Of a DNA stretch of 64,000 nucleotides, positions 17,619 to 26,265 are shown piece after piece (the stretch's first letter is position 1; each line of letters begins with the position of its first letter). A model generated the notes under the pieces. It saw only the letters and a list, made by a program, of their open reading frames with translations. It was not told where the DNA came from and did no database searches. This DNA is from Pedobacter sp. Leaf194 (lineage in GTDB: Bacteria; Bacteroidota; Bacteroidia; Sphingobacteriales; Sphingobacteriaceae): contig NZ_LMPU01000013.1 in the NCBI RefSeq assembly GCF_001423945.1, positions 124,001 to 188,000 on the forward strand. Direction: 5' to 3'. The translations under genes and the position numbers were made by a program.

Positions 17619-18674
17619 TTAAGAATCGTAATTGTAATTGTTCGCGTTATTTAAAAACCAGTGTAACCAGGGTATATCAACAAACATTAAAACACAAAGT
17701 AGTGCTGTAAAAAGTGCGAGGTAAAGCATAAACCATTTTCTGGTATATAGTTTTTCCGAGCCCTGCACGGGTGAATCATCTAACAGGCCTATTTTGAGGT
17801 ACCAGGAGAACAACAAGGCAAAAAATGGGAAACTCACTAAAAGTTCAATTCTATCTTTAATCAGAAAGATGCCCATAAAAAAGGCACAGGTGATTGCATA
17901 AAAAAACATCGAAACCAGCAAGCTGTTTTCATTGTAAAACCGAAATGATTTGCGGTACAAGCCTGCCAACTTTGCATTATCGATTAGCCTGTATTCGGCA
18001 AATCTTTTTGTAGCCATTAAAAATGCGCCTCCCATCCAATAAGCGATAATGATACTGACGGGAGGGAAGGTGTTGATCCAGTTTAAATCCCATTTACTGC
18101 TTGGAATACCCAAAGCAGGACTAAATATAAACCATCCGGCTGCAAACCGGATTGGATTGTTTACCGATTCGCTTAAAACATCAAGAAAGACCCGATCTTT
18201 ACTTCTAAACGGTTTTACATTATAGATAACCCCCATTATCAATAAAAATGTAGCTACCGACAAGAACTTTATAGATACAAAGCTTGAAAGAGCGATGCCA
18301 ATAAGCGCCAAAAATGCATATTCTGCATATACAATTTTTGGGTTTATCATCGTTACAACAGAAGATCGCCTCCGCTTTAAGGGGTGAAACTTATCAAAAC
18401 CGGCATCTAAATATTCATTTATAACATAGTTAGCAGATGCGATTAGGCATATGCTAATAACGCCTAACACAATTTTCGTAATTAGCACAGAATTAAATGG
18501 CGTATGAAAGATGGAGAACGCGAAGAGCATCCCTGGAACCATAAAAAGATTTTTCACCCAATTATCTGGCCGTGCAATGGCAATATATTGTTTGATACCT
18601 GCACGTCGGAGTTCAGTTTCAGTGGTTTCTTCCGGCGCGTCTGGATCTTGTGGGAATGTAATTTTATCAATCAT
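17619..18674 (-). CDS. UbiA-family prenyltransferase, decaprenyl-phosphate phosphoribosyltransferase-like
   Basis: Integral membrane UbiA prenyltransferase with about eight or nine hydrophobic helices. Residues near 25 read YIAIARPDNWVKNLFMVPG, and the first aspartate-rich motif is NEYLDAGFDKFHPLKRRRS, an NxxxDxxxD site followed by HPxKxRR. The HPxK pattern is characteristic of the subgroup that uses phosphoribosyl pyrophosphate and polyprenyl phosphate (Rv3806c type), rather than aromatic acceptors. The expected product is polyprenyl-phosphoryl-5-phosphoribose. The start chosen at 18674 gives a 4-base ATGA overlap with the HAD stop; an ATG at 18683 in frame is possible. The following HAD gene product could remove the 5-phosphate. 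Confidence 0.82.
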   Translation of the reverse strand: MIDKITFPQDPDAPEETTETELRRAGIKQYIAIARPDNWVKNLFMVPGMLFAFSIFHTPFNSVLITKIVLGVISICLIASANYVINEYLDAGFDKFHPLKRRRSSVVTMINPKIVYAEYAFLALIGIALSSFVSIKFLSVATFLLIMGVIYNVKPFRSKDRVFLDVLSESVNNPIRFAAGWFIFSPALGIPSSKWDLNWINTFPPVSIIIAYWMGGAFLMATKRFAEYRLIDNAKLAGLYRKSFRFYNENSLLVSMFFYAITCAFFMGIFLIKDRIELLVSFPFFALLFSWYLKIGLLDDSPVQGSEKLYTRKWFMLYLALFTALLCVLMFVDIPWLHWFLNNANNYNYDS

Positions 18675-19366
18675 ACCGTGCATGGCTTAAAAACATTAAG
18701 CACTTGTTTTGAGAGGTTTTCAAATAGGGAATTATTTATAGTTTCTTCATCCACCAGCAAAAATGGCATGCCTGCAGCTTTAGCGCATTCGCCGTCCAGT
18801 TCCAACCGGTCGCCAATAAACAAAGAATTATTCTTATCGCGAACACCCATTTCATTAAGAATAAAATTTAAGCCATCAGGATTGGGTTTGAACGCATTGA
18901 TATTGGCATCTGTAGAACTAACGTATAAGTCGGCCTTTAGTTCCATTGCTTTCATTTTTTCTATCGAATCGTAATCAGAATATATCGCTATGCGAATATT
19001 TTTTTCGGCAAGTGTTTTAAAAAGAAGGTGTATGCCGGGGTAGCAACATGCCTTTAAAAATTGATTGGGATAATTAAATATCCATTTATCAACAACTTCT
19101 TTAATTAAATCAATAGATTGATTCGTTTTTTGGCTACACCAAAGGTATTGCTGCTCATTTAGATCCTGCCCTTTAAACCCTTTGTTTTTTTCTCTCTGTT
19201 TTCGGAAATGGTAGAGAATAAATAATTCGTTAATCTTCCATGGATGATAAACAAAGTATTTCAGTAAGGAGAATAGCATTTTTTTTCGGAGAAGGCTTTG
19301 ATTATATAAAGTACCATCAACATCAAAAATTACTAGCTCTAAATTATTTAGAGAGATATTATGCAC
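18671..19366 (-). CDS. HAD-family phosphatase
   Basis: Haloacid dehalogenase superfamily hydrolase. Motif I is VIFDVDGTLYN (nucleophile Asp, general acid Asp), motif II is IAIYSDYDS, motif III is the lysine in AFKPNPDG, and motif IV is FIGDRLELDGECAKAAGM. The cap is inserted after motif I (subtype I). It is the first gene of a four-gene minus-strand operon and its stop overlaps the UbiA start by four bases. The linked UbiA suggests its substrate is polyprenyl-phosphoryl-5-phosphoribose, which would be dephosphorylated to the mature lipid donor (role equivalent to Rv3807c, though that enzyme is of another fold). Substrate is inference; fold is clear. Confidence 0.82.
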   Translation of the reverse strand: MHNISLNNLELVIFDVDGTLYNQSLLRKKMLFSLLKYFVYHPWKINELFILYHFRKQREKNKGFKGQDLNEQQYLWCSQKTNQSIDLIKEVVDKWIFNYPNQFLKACCYPGIHLLFKTLAEKNIRIAIYSDYDSIEKMKAMELKADLYVSSTDANINAFKPNPDGLNFILNEMGVRDKNNSLFIGDRLELDGECAKAAGMPFLLVDEETINNSLFENLSKQVLNVFKPCTV

Positions 19367-19435
19367 AGGAGAGATTTATTTGTGTAAAATTATTAAAAAT
19401 TCCGATATTGCATAAAATCCCGACTGACTATTTGC

Positions 19436-21082
19436 ATGCCATTTCCATTAAAACGTACTCTGAAAGATAAATTCAGTTATTATTTATTTTTATTGATTAT
19501 AATTTCAGGAGTATTTTTAAGAATATACCAATATGTGCTGAACAGATCCTTGTGGTTAGACGAAGGATATCTGGCGTCGAGTTTACTTAGGTTTGATTAT
19601 CTGGAGCTGATAACCAGACCTCTCGATTATCAGCAAAAAGCCCCAATTGGATTTTTATTGATTGTAAAACTATTCCTCAATATTTTTAGTGATAAAGAGT
19701 ACGGATTAAGAATTGTGCCGCTACTATCGGGTTTACTATCAATTCTAATATTTATTCCCGTAACAAAATATTTTTTAAAACCCACAGGCATGTTAGTTGC
19801 TTTGGCCGTTTTATGCATATCGCCAGCTTTTGTTTACCACTCTGTAGAGATTAAGCAATATTCAACTGAATTATTATGCTCGATCTTGTGCTTCTACATG
19901 TTCATCAAATTTAGGAAACTAAAAAATTTGAAAGAATTAATTTTCTGGAGCTTAGGCGGTGCAGTTATACTTTGGTTTTCTTTTTCGGCAATCTTTATAT
20001 TAGGCGGCATCGGTTTAGGTTTAATGCTTTATTACCTGTTAACTAAACAATTTAATATTTTTTCTAAAAGCTTTATTCCATTTATTTCATGGCTGATAAG
20101 TTTTATTTTACTATTCTTTTTAATTATTAAAAAGACACCAGATGCCGAATGGGTAGTGAATTGGTTTAGATTTTATGGAGATTTTATGCCCTTACCTCCA
20201 AGGTCTATGTCTGATTTGAAATGGTTTTTTACAAGCTTTTACCGAATGTTGGATTATCCCTTAGGTTTGTTATGGAACTTTTTTGTATCGGGAACACAGA
20301 CCAGTTCTTACGCTCCATTTGTTAAGATGCCGTTCTTACCATTTATTCTGCTGGGAGCGGGTACTTATCTCTGTCTAAAGCAGTCAGTCCAAAACTTTAA
20401 TGTGTTAATGTTTCCCTTTTTAATGGTACTGCTGGCATCTGGCCTGGAATTGTATCCATTAACAGAAAGATTTTGGCTGTTTTTAACGCCGATATTTCTG
20501 ATTTTGATTGGCATTGGCTTAGACGGCTTAAATGAAAAGATGTCAGTATCAGTTAAGTCTTTCAAAATCGTTATTGTAGTTCTATTATTAGTATCACCGA
20601 TCATTCAGTCTTTTCAATCTGTCGCGGATAGCGCAACATTTTATAAGCATAAAAAATCGTATCAAAAAGAATCGTTTGACATGGTAAATAAGGCTTATAA
20701 AGCTGGTGATGTGGTATATGTGTATTGGAATGAATTGCCGGGATTTAAGGTTTACGCCAGCCTAAAAAACTATAAATTTAAGGCAATTGAAGGACGGGAT
20801 TTTAGATGGAGCGCATCCAATCTAAATGACTACAACACTAAATTGGTTCAGGATTTCGGAAAAATCAAACATAGTAAAAGAGTTTGGGTTATCTTTAACA
20901 ATAAGTTCTTATCAAACGTGGGTGATCCAATTAGTAGGCCGGCATGGTACTATAAAAATGTTAATCTTCCAGCAGCAAATTTACGAACAGAATTATCCAA
21001 GATGGGGAAGATTGTAAAAGCATCAACAACAGCTGATGTTAGCGTTTATCTCTGTCAAATTACAAACCAACCCTTTAATTAA
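19436..21082 (+). CDS. GT-C fold glycosyltransferase using a polyprenyl-phospho-sugar (ArnT/PMT_2-like)
   Basis: Multi-pass membrane enzyme of the PMT_2/ArnT/GT39-83 type. After the first helix comes RSLWLDEGYLASSLL, the canonical catalytic Asp-Glu of GT-C enzymes at the end of helix 1, and then DYQQKAPIGFLLIVKLF, the usual second loop. About eleven helices run to residue 410, followed by a soluble C-terminal periplasmic domain (about 410-548). Family members take their sugar from polyprenyl-phosphate donors on the periplasmic side. It is divergent from the HAD-UbiA-GMC operon with about 70 bases between starts, so one regulatory region may serve donor synthesis and donor use. It is followed 9 bases later by a GT14 gene. 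Confidence 0.82.
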   Translation: MPFPLKRTLKDKFSYYLFLLIIISGVFLRIYQYVLNRSLWLDEGYLASSLLRFDYLELITRPLDYQQKAPIGFLLIVKLFLNIFSDKEYGLRIVPLLSGLLSILIFIPVTKYFLKPTGMLVALAVLCISPAFVYHSVEIKQYSTELLCSILCFYMFIKFRKLKNLKELIFWSLGGAVILWFSFSAIFILGGIGLGLMLYYLLTKQFNIFSKSFIPFISWLISFILLFFLIIKKTPDAEWVVNWFRFYGDFMPLPPRSMSDLKWFFTSFYRMLDYPLGLLWNFFVSGTQTSSYAPFVKMPFLPFILLGAGTYLCLKQSVQNFNVLMFPFLMVLLASGLELYPLTERFWLFLTPIFLILIGIGLDGLNEKMSVSVKSFKIVIVVLLLVSPIIQSFQSVADSATFYKHKKSYQKESFDMVNKAYKAGDVVYVYWNELPGFKVYASLKNYKFKAIEGRDFRWSASNLNDYNTKLVQDFGKIKHSKRVWVIFNNKFLSNVGDPISRPAWYYKNVNLPAANLRTELSKMGKIVKASTTADVSVYLCQITNQPFN

Positions 21083-21091
21083 TCCTTAATA

Positions 21092-21937
21092 ATGCGTGTT
21101 GCTCATATTATAATGGTTCATAAAAATCCGACGCAGTTGCTGCGTTTGGTCAATCGTTTAAAACACACCGGATTTGACATCTATATACACCTGGATAAAA
21201 AGGTTGATGCTTCGGAATTTAGATTTTTGCAAGGTTTGCCGCAAATATATTTTATAAAACAACGTATAAGTTGCACCTGGGCCGGCTGGAGTTTCACACG
21301 AGCAATTGTTCAATCGCTTAAAGAAGTTATTGCCACTAAAAATCAATACGATTTTGTAAATTTGCTTAGTGGCCAGGATTATCCAATCTACTCGGCTAAT
21401 GAAACTTACAAGTTCTTCGCGGATAAAGTTGGACAAAATTTTATGCACATAGAGAAAAAAGAATCCGTTTGGTACAAGGAAGCGCTGAGCAGATTCGAAA
21501 AGTTCCACTTTACTGATTCAGGCTTTAAAGGTAAATATCTATTACAAACTGTAATTAATTCGATTGTACGAAAAAGACAGTTGCCGGACGGTATGCATTT
21601 CTATGGCGGCAGCAAATCTTCCTGGTGGACAATTACTTACGATGCGGCCGCTTATGTTGTTAATAAGCTCGATATGAACTCAAAACTGCATAACTTTTTT
21701 AAATATACCTGGGGTTCTGACGAATTTGTAATCGCGACAATTATAATGAATTCTGATCATAGTAAGCACACCAATTCAGACAACCTTCGTTATATAGATT
21801 GGTCTGAAGGCAATGCTAATCCCAAATTTTTAAGCATAAAAGATTTAAGTGAAATTTTAAATTCTAATATGATTTTTGCCAGAAAATTTGATGTCGATTC
21901 CGATTCAGCTGTTTTAGATGAACTGGATAAATATTAA
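21092..21937 (+). CDS. Core-2/I-branching beta-1,6-N-acetylglucosaminyltransferase family (GT14)
   Basis: GT14 enzyme. Typical landmarks are MRVAHIIMVHKNPTQLLRLV, IYIHLDKKVDA, WAGWSFTRAIVQSLKE, FVNLLSGQDYPIYSA, and FFKYTWGSDEFVIATIIMNS near residue 210 with the conserved SDE motif. No membrane helix. It shares an operon with the GT-C gene upstream. The stop TAA overlaps the stop of the convergent methyltransferase gene in a shared TTAA. A close paralogue sits at 24193-25062 on the opposite strand; both read LSGQDYP and WGSDEFV, so the pair arose by duplication or independent acquisition. The acceptor is unknown; the mucin-type name only reflects the family. Confidence 0.88.
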   Translation: MRVAHIIMVHKNPTQLLRLVNRLKHTGFDIYIHLDKKVDASEFRFLQGLPQIYFIKQRISCTWAGWSFTRAIVQSLKEVIATKNQYDFVNLLSGQDYPIYSANETYKFFADKVGQNFMHIEKKESVWYKEALSRFEKFHFTDSGFKGKYLLQTVINSIVRKRQLPDGMHFYGGSKSSWWTITYDAAAYVVNKLDMNSKLHNFFKYTWGSDEFVIATIIMNSDHSKHTNSDNLRYIDWSEGNANPKFLSIKDLSEILNSNMIFARKFDVDSDSAVLDELDKY

Positions 21938-22752
21938 TCTTTTTTCAGTTTCCAAAATGACCCTTGGTAACGAAATGGTTTAAAATTTATGTAGTATTTT
22001 TGACTTTCTGAAATAAAATCGAACTCCAGTTCGTAATTTTTATTTAGTTGGTTCTCCAGCTTATTTTTTCCGAAAAAGGTGCAAGGGTAGGAGGCTTCAA
22101 TTCCATAAAATACAGGCGGAACTTTTTGAATCGTTATTCTATCCTCTTCACTATCATTATAACCAACCAAATCGAGCATAAGATATGGTATGTTGAACGT
22201 TTGTAAATGACCTAATAAATTGTAAGGATTTCTAATGTATTGCAATGTACTGGAGAGCAGCAAAATATCAGGATGCTTACCATGGGCAAGACATTCTTCC
22301 ATGGTGTAGTAAAATTTTACATGGTCGTTTTCGAAGGATTTTTTACCGATCTCCACGTAATTGGCTTGCTCTACAATGCACCAGTTTAGTTCAGTTAAAT
22401 GGGATAAATATTTGATGCATTGATAGTAAGATGTACCTAGTGACCCACCAAAATCTACCAGAGTCAATTTGTTTGCGTTTCTACCCGCAACTAAAAGTAA
22501 TATGCTTAATAAGGTGTGATTAATTTGAACTTCATCGTAAATGATTCCATCTCGTTCATACACAGCCTCTCCGTCTCGTACTTTACCCGTTGTGTATACA
22601 ATTCTATTTAAAATATGATTTTCATCGTAGCCCTTACAGTGTTTTGTTGCATCGTCAAACGATTTAAAATTTCCTTTCCAGCCGTATTGGAAGCTAAACC
22701 AACGTAAAGTATTTAATACGGGCGGAGCGAATTCTTTTATTAAATAATGCAT
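21934..22752 (-). CDS. TIGR04325-family putative methyltransferase
   Basis: Putative SAM-dependent methyltransferase of the TIGR04325 (LIC12133) family that is common in surface-polysaccharide loci. The N-terminal part includes YGWKGNFKSFDDATKHCKGY, typical of the family (the GW.G.f.s..eA...GY pattern). The SAM-binding core is LVDFGGSLGTSYYQ with WCIVEQ at the second acidic strand and DILLLSSTLQYI after it. The C-terminus is rich in aromatic residues. It is the last gene of a minus-strand operon (GT14, ketoisomerase, aminotransferase, methyltransferase), starting 6 bases after the aminotransferase stop, which suggests methylation of the amino-deoxy sugar or of the growing chain. Confidence 0.8.
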   Translation of the reverse strand: MHYLIKEFAPPVLNTLRWFSFQYGWKGNFKSFDDATKHCKGYDENHILNRIVYTTGKVRDGEAVYERDGIIYDEVQINHTLLSILLLVAGRNANKLTLVDFGGSLGTSYYQCIKYLSHLTELNWCIVEQANYVEIGKKSFENDHVKFYYTMEECLAHGKHPDILLLSSTLQYIRNPYNLLGHLQTFNIPYLMLDLVGYNDSEEDRITIQKVPPVFYGIEASYPCTFFGKNKLENQLNKNYELEFDFISESQKYYINFKPFRYQGSFWKLKKD

Positions 22753-22758
22753 CTACAA

Positions 22759-23856
22759 TTACTTAAATTTATTTATAATTTCAACAACCTTATAGATGTC
22801 ATCAGCTGTGTGGGCAAATGAGCATGGCAAGCTTAATGTGGTGGCGTGTATTTCTTCTGAAATAGGGTAACTTAAATTATTTAACGAATGAAGTGCTTGC
22901 TGTTTATGCGGCGCAACAGGATAGTGAATTTCTGTATCTATATTGTTTTCTGATAGATAAGCTTTTAAACGATCTCTTTCCGGATGTCGGATATTATAAA
23001 TATGGAAAACGTTATCAAAATTTTGGTCAATTATTGGTTTGATAAAGCTATCATTTAAACTGCTTTGATAAATGGATGCTAAAGCTTTTTTATGATTATT
23101 GATTTTATCCAGGTACGGTAGTTTCACACGTAAAAAAGACGCCTGTATCTCATCCAAACGAGAGTTGTAACCAATTATGCCGTTATGATATTTCTTCTCT
23201 GAACCGTAGTTACGCAACTGCCTGAGCTTTAGATAATCTGCTTCGGTTTTGCAAATAATTGCTCCAGCATCTCCTAAAGCGCCAAGATTTTTGGTCGGGT
23301 AGAAACTAAAGCAGCCATACTCGCCAAAACTACCCGCTAGTTTTCCACTATATCTTGCACCATGAGCTTGTGCACAATCTTCAACGATTTTTAAATTATG
23401 TTTTTGCGCTAACTCAGCTATAGGCCCCATTTCACAACATTGCCCATATAGGTGAACCGCCATTATGGCAACCGTTTTTGGACTTATGCTATCTTCAATT
23501 TTTTTTGGGTCTATATTATACGTTTCAATACTAGGCTCAACAAAAACGGGAACCAAATCACATTGTAAAATAGCTAAAATGCTGGCGATGTACGTATTTG
23601 AAGGCACAATTACTTCATCACCCTTCTTAAAATTACAACATTTTAAAGAAAGGATAAGTGCATCTAAGCCATTGGCAACACCCACAACATATTGCTCGTT
23701 ATGGTAATTTCCAAACTCCTTTTCAAATTGTGAAACTTCGTTACCAAGAATGTACCAGCCACTGTGTAAAAAATCGTTAAATTTCAATCTAAATGCGTCT
23801 TCGAATGGTTTATTGAGCGCCTTTAAATTTTCATATGGTATTCTTGTAGGGCTCAT
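22759..23856 (-). CDS. Sugar 3-aminotransferase, DegT/DnrJ/EryC1/StrS family (FdtB/QdtB-like)
   Basis: PLP-dependent nucleotide-sugar aminotransferase. The N-terminus reads LHSGWYILGNEVSQFEKEF, and GVANGLDALILSLK forms the phosphate-binding region. EDCAQAHGARYSGK has the Asp that contacts the PLP ring nitrogen, and CFSFYPTKNLGALGDAGAI contains the Schiff-base lysine. GYNSRLDEIQASFLRVKL is the conserved R-L-D-xx-QAA segment. The substrate is most likely the dTDP-3-keto-6-deoxyhexose made by the overlapping ketoisomerase gene (26-base overlap), giving a 3-amino-3,6-dideoxyhexose such as Fuc3N or Qui3N. Full family length. The choice between gluco and galacto product cannot be made here. Confidence 0.87.
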   Translation of the reverse strand: MSPTRIPYENLKALNKPFEDAFRLKFNDFLHSGWYILGNEVSQFEKEFGNYHNEQYVVGVANGLDALILSLKCCNFKKGDEVIVPSNTYIASILAILQCDLVPVFVEPSIETYNIDPKKIEDSISPKTVAIMAVHLYGQCCEMGPIAELAQKHNLKIVEDCAQAHGARYSGKLAGSFGEYGCFSFYPTKNLGALGDAGAIICKTEADYLKLRQLRNYGSEKKYHNGIIGYNSRLDEIQASFLRVKLPYLDKINNHKKALASIYQSSLNDSFIKPIIDQNFDNVFHIYNIRHPERDRLKAYLSENNIDTEIHYPVAPHKQQALHSLNNLSYPISEEIHATTLSLPCSFAHTADDIYKVVEIINKFK

Positions 23857-24205
23857 ATATATAGTCTTTAGGGTCGAAGGCTGTTGATGCGAGTACTAAT
23901 AAGATGGCGTCGCTCGAAAATTCATGCATTACATGCCAATCCTGAGGTTCTAATATTAAACATCTTTCGGGAGAGTTTAATTCAAATATCTCAGTTTTGC
24001 TTCCATCACTATTTGTTATTTTACAAGACCCCTGGATGCAAATTGCTGCCTGATAGGTATTGTGATGCCTGTGTCCACCGCGATCTGAATCGTCTACTGC
24101 GTAAATGTAGAAAAGTCGTTTTATTTCGAAATCGACTACGCTGTCTAGCACGGTTAAAATTCCGCGACTGTCTTTAAATGTTGTGAGGTTAATTACGTGA
24201 GCCAT
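23831..24205 (-). CDS. dTDP-4-keto-6-deoxyglucose 3,4-ketoisomerase (FdtA/WxcM cupin)
   Basis: Small cupin of the FdtA/QdtA/WxcM group that moves the keto group of dTDP-4-keto-6-deoxyglucose from C4 to C3. Landmarks: FKDSRGILTVLD near the N-terminus, RLFYIYAVDDSDRGGHRHHNTYQAA with the catalytic HxH-type histidines and RG-G-HxH signature, and LILEPQDWHVMHEF in the second cupin strand. 124 residues is typical. Its stop overlaps the start of the aminotransferase gene and its start overlaps the stop of the upstream GT14 gene. Enzymes that make the precursor (RmlA, RmlB) are not in this window. Confidence 0.85.
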   Translation of the reverse strand: MAHVINLTTFKDSRGILTVLDSVVDFEIKRLFYIYAVDDSDRGGHRHHNTYQAAICIQGSCKITNSDGSKTEIFELNSPERCLILEPQDWHVMHEFSSDAILLVLASTAFDPKDYIYEPYKNTI

Positions 24206-25062
24206 GTAAATACGCCAAATAAGGTAAGAAGTTGACTATCAATTAAGTCCAATAGTTTTTTGCTTTTTATTTCATTTACTTTTCTGGCGAAAAGCATGTC
24301 AGAACTTTTTAAAGCATCAAAATCATGTTCATCAAGAACTTTTGGATTTGCCCCTCCCAAAGACCAATCAATGTACCTATAATTTTCATTTTTGATCTTA
24401 TCCTTGAACGGCGAATTTAAAAGCATGGTCTGGAATACAAATTCATCGCTTCCCCAACATAATGAGAAGAAATTGATTAGCTTTTTATCATTTTCTACTG
24501 TATCAACTACATGCATCGCTGCCTTCGGACTCAACATCCAAAACATCGATTTGCCATAAGGATGCAGATTATAAGGCAATTTCCGTTTAGGCATAACATA
24601 GTTAATTATATTCTCCAAACTGGTTTTGCCTTTAAAATTATAATTGGCTAAAAAGTATTTTTCCATTCTTATCAAGCCTTCTTTCCAATCGTTTTTAATG
24701 TCTTTGTAGCTTAAAAACTCTTTATCGCTTTTTTCGAAGAATTCAGCCAAAAACGCCGCAGGTTTTAATGGATAATCTTGTCCGCTTAAAAAATTGATGT
24801 ATTTGTATTCAATACCTTTATTAACAATTTCTTTGATACATTCAAATGTTGCTCTTACGGTATTAAACCCTGCCCATTTTACATTAATTCGATTATTAAT
24901 AAAATAAACGTTAGGTATTCTTTTTAAAAAAAGATGAGGGTTAATATCGAACTTTTTATCAACATGAATATAAAAATCGAAATTTTCATGCATCATATTT
25001 TTTATCATTCGCTCTGTTTGGTGGGGGTCTGTGTAAGTTAAAATAAGGTGGGCTATGCGCAT
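24193..25062 (-). CDS. GT14-family (core-2/I-branching) glycosyltransferase
   Basis: Second GT14 enzyme. Landmarks: MRIAHLILTYTDPHQTERMI, FYIHVDKKFDI, WAGFNTVRATFECIKE, YINFLSGQDYPLKPA and FFSLCWGSDEFVFQTMLLNS. It is a paralogue of 21092-21937 and heads the minus-strand amino-sugar operon; its stop overlaps the ketoisomerase start by 13 bases. The operon linkage suggests it may transfer the amino-dideoxy sugar or act next to it, but the donor is not proven. The 282 bases upstream separate it from a divergent GT2 operon and are AT-rich without a clear promoter match. Confidence 0.87.
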   Translation of the reverse strand: MRIAHLILTYTDPHQTERMIKNMMHENFDFYIHVDKKFDINPHLFLKRIPNVYFINNRINVKWAGFNTVRATFECIKEIVNKGIEYKYINFLSGQDYPLKPAAFLAEFFEKSDKEFLSYKDIKNDWKEGLIRMEKYFLANYNFKGKTSLENIINYVMPKRKLPYNLHPYGKSMFWMLSPKAAMHVVDTVENDKKLINFFSLCWGSDEFVFQTMLLNSPFKDKIKNENYRYIDWSLGGANPKVLDEHDFDALKSSDMLFARKVNEIKSKKLLDLIDSQLLTLFGVFTWLT

Positions 25063-25344
25063 TTTTTCAATTAAGGATGATGTAATTAATTACTGTTGTT
25101 AGGCAGTGCTAATAAGCAAAACAGCTTTAAAAACATTAAATTTTTAACTACCAAAGGGACAAAGTTCAAATTTAGGAATATAAATTAAAATAGAGCATTG
25201 ATTTCTTGATTAAAAACTGTCTCATTTTGTATAAATTTAGCTACGCTATTTCGATGTTTGATTAATTGTAATACAACAGCCTACTATAGATTTAGTTTTA
25301 ATTATGTGCATTTCTTACAGTAATTTCATTATTTTTACGCAATA

Positions 25345-26256
25345 ATGAAGTCTGTATCAATCGTCACCGTTAATTTCAATCAACACCAGGTTAATCTAGA
25401 TTTCCTAAATTCTTTGAAACAAAATCCTTCTAGATATGATGTAGAAGTTGTTTTTGTGGATAATGGGAGTAAGGAAGAGTTTGAGCAGGAGTATAAATCA
25501 ATTTATCCGGAATTAATTTACATACGCTGTAATAAAAACCTCGGCTTTGCCGGTGGAAATAACGTGGGCATAAAGAAAGCAACCGGTGACTACCTTTTGC
25601 TTTTAAATAATGATACAGAGATTACGGCTGATACGATAGATATTTTGGTTAGTGAAATGGAAAGCAATGCCGAAATAGGGTTATTATCTCCCTTAATTTT
25701 GTTTTATGATCAACCTGAAATTATTCAGTACGCAGGCTTCACAGACATGAACTACATCACCTGTAGAAATGATGGTATCGGGAGTATGCAACGTAACAAT
25801 GGTCAGTTTGATGAAGATAGTAGACCTACAGCGTATTGCCACGGTGCGGCAATGATGTGTAGGCGAGTCGATTTGGAAAAAATTGGATTAATGGCCGATG
25901 AATTTTTTCTATACTATGAAGAGTTGGATTGGTGTGAAAGATTTCGAAAGGCAGGAAAAAAGATTTGGTTTACGGGGAAGACAAAAATTTACCACAAAGA
26001 ATCGATGAGCGTAGGAAAGGAGAGTGCAATTAAAACCTATTTCATGACCCGCAATCGGATGCTGTTTATCAGAAAAAATACCGGCTTTGCGAATACAATT
26101 TTATTTAGTTTATATTATATATTTATCGCTTGTACAAAGCAAATTATAACCTACCTTTTAAAAAATAGATTGGATTTGGTGAAATGGACATTTCGGGCCT
26201 TAGCCTGGAATTTTACAAATACTAAAAATAGCAAAAAGTTAGGTTTTAAAATTTAA
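25345..26256 (+). CDS. Family 2 glycosyltransferase, rhamnosyltransferase (WbbL)-like
   Basis: GT2 enzyme of the WbbL/rhamnosyltransferase-like branch. Motifs: VSIVTVNFNQ, VVFVDNGSKEE, NKNLGFAGGNNVGIKKATGD, and LLLLNNDTEI, with the NDT replacing the usual DxD as is normal for this branch. CHGAAMMCRRVDLEKIGL and FFLYYEELDWCERFRKAG follow, with the EELD pair as the presumed general base. Near the C-terminus a hydrophobic stretch (residues about 250-275) may sit on the membrane. It opens a two-gene plus-strand operon with the membrane GT2 that follows 9 bases later. Confidence 0.87.
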   Translation: MKSVSIVTVNFNQHQVNLDFLNSLKQNPSRYDVEVVFVDNGSKEEFEQEYKSIYPELIYIRCNKNLGFAGGNNVGIKKATGDYLLLLNNDTEITADTIDILVSEMESNAEIGLLSPLILFYDQPEIIQYAGFTDMNYITCRNDGIGSMQRNNGQFDEDSRPTAYCHGAAMMCRRVDLEKIGLMADEFFLYYEELDWCERFRKAGKKIWFTGKTKIYHKESMSVGKESAIKTYFMTRNRMLFIRKNTGFANTILFSLYYIFIACTKQIITYLLKNRLDLVKWTFRALAWNFTNTKNSKKLGFKI

Positions 26257-26265
26257 ACATCCCAA

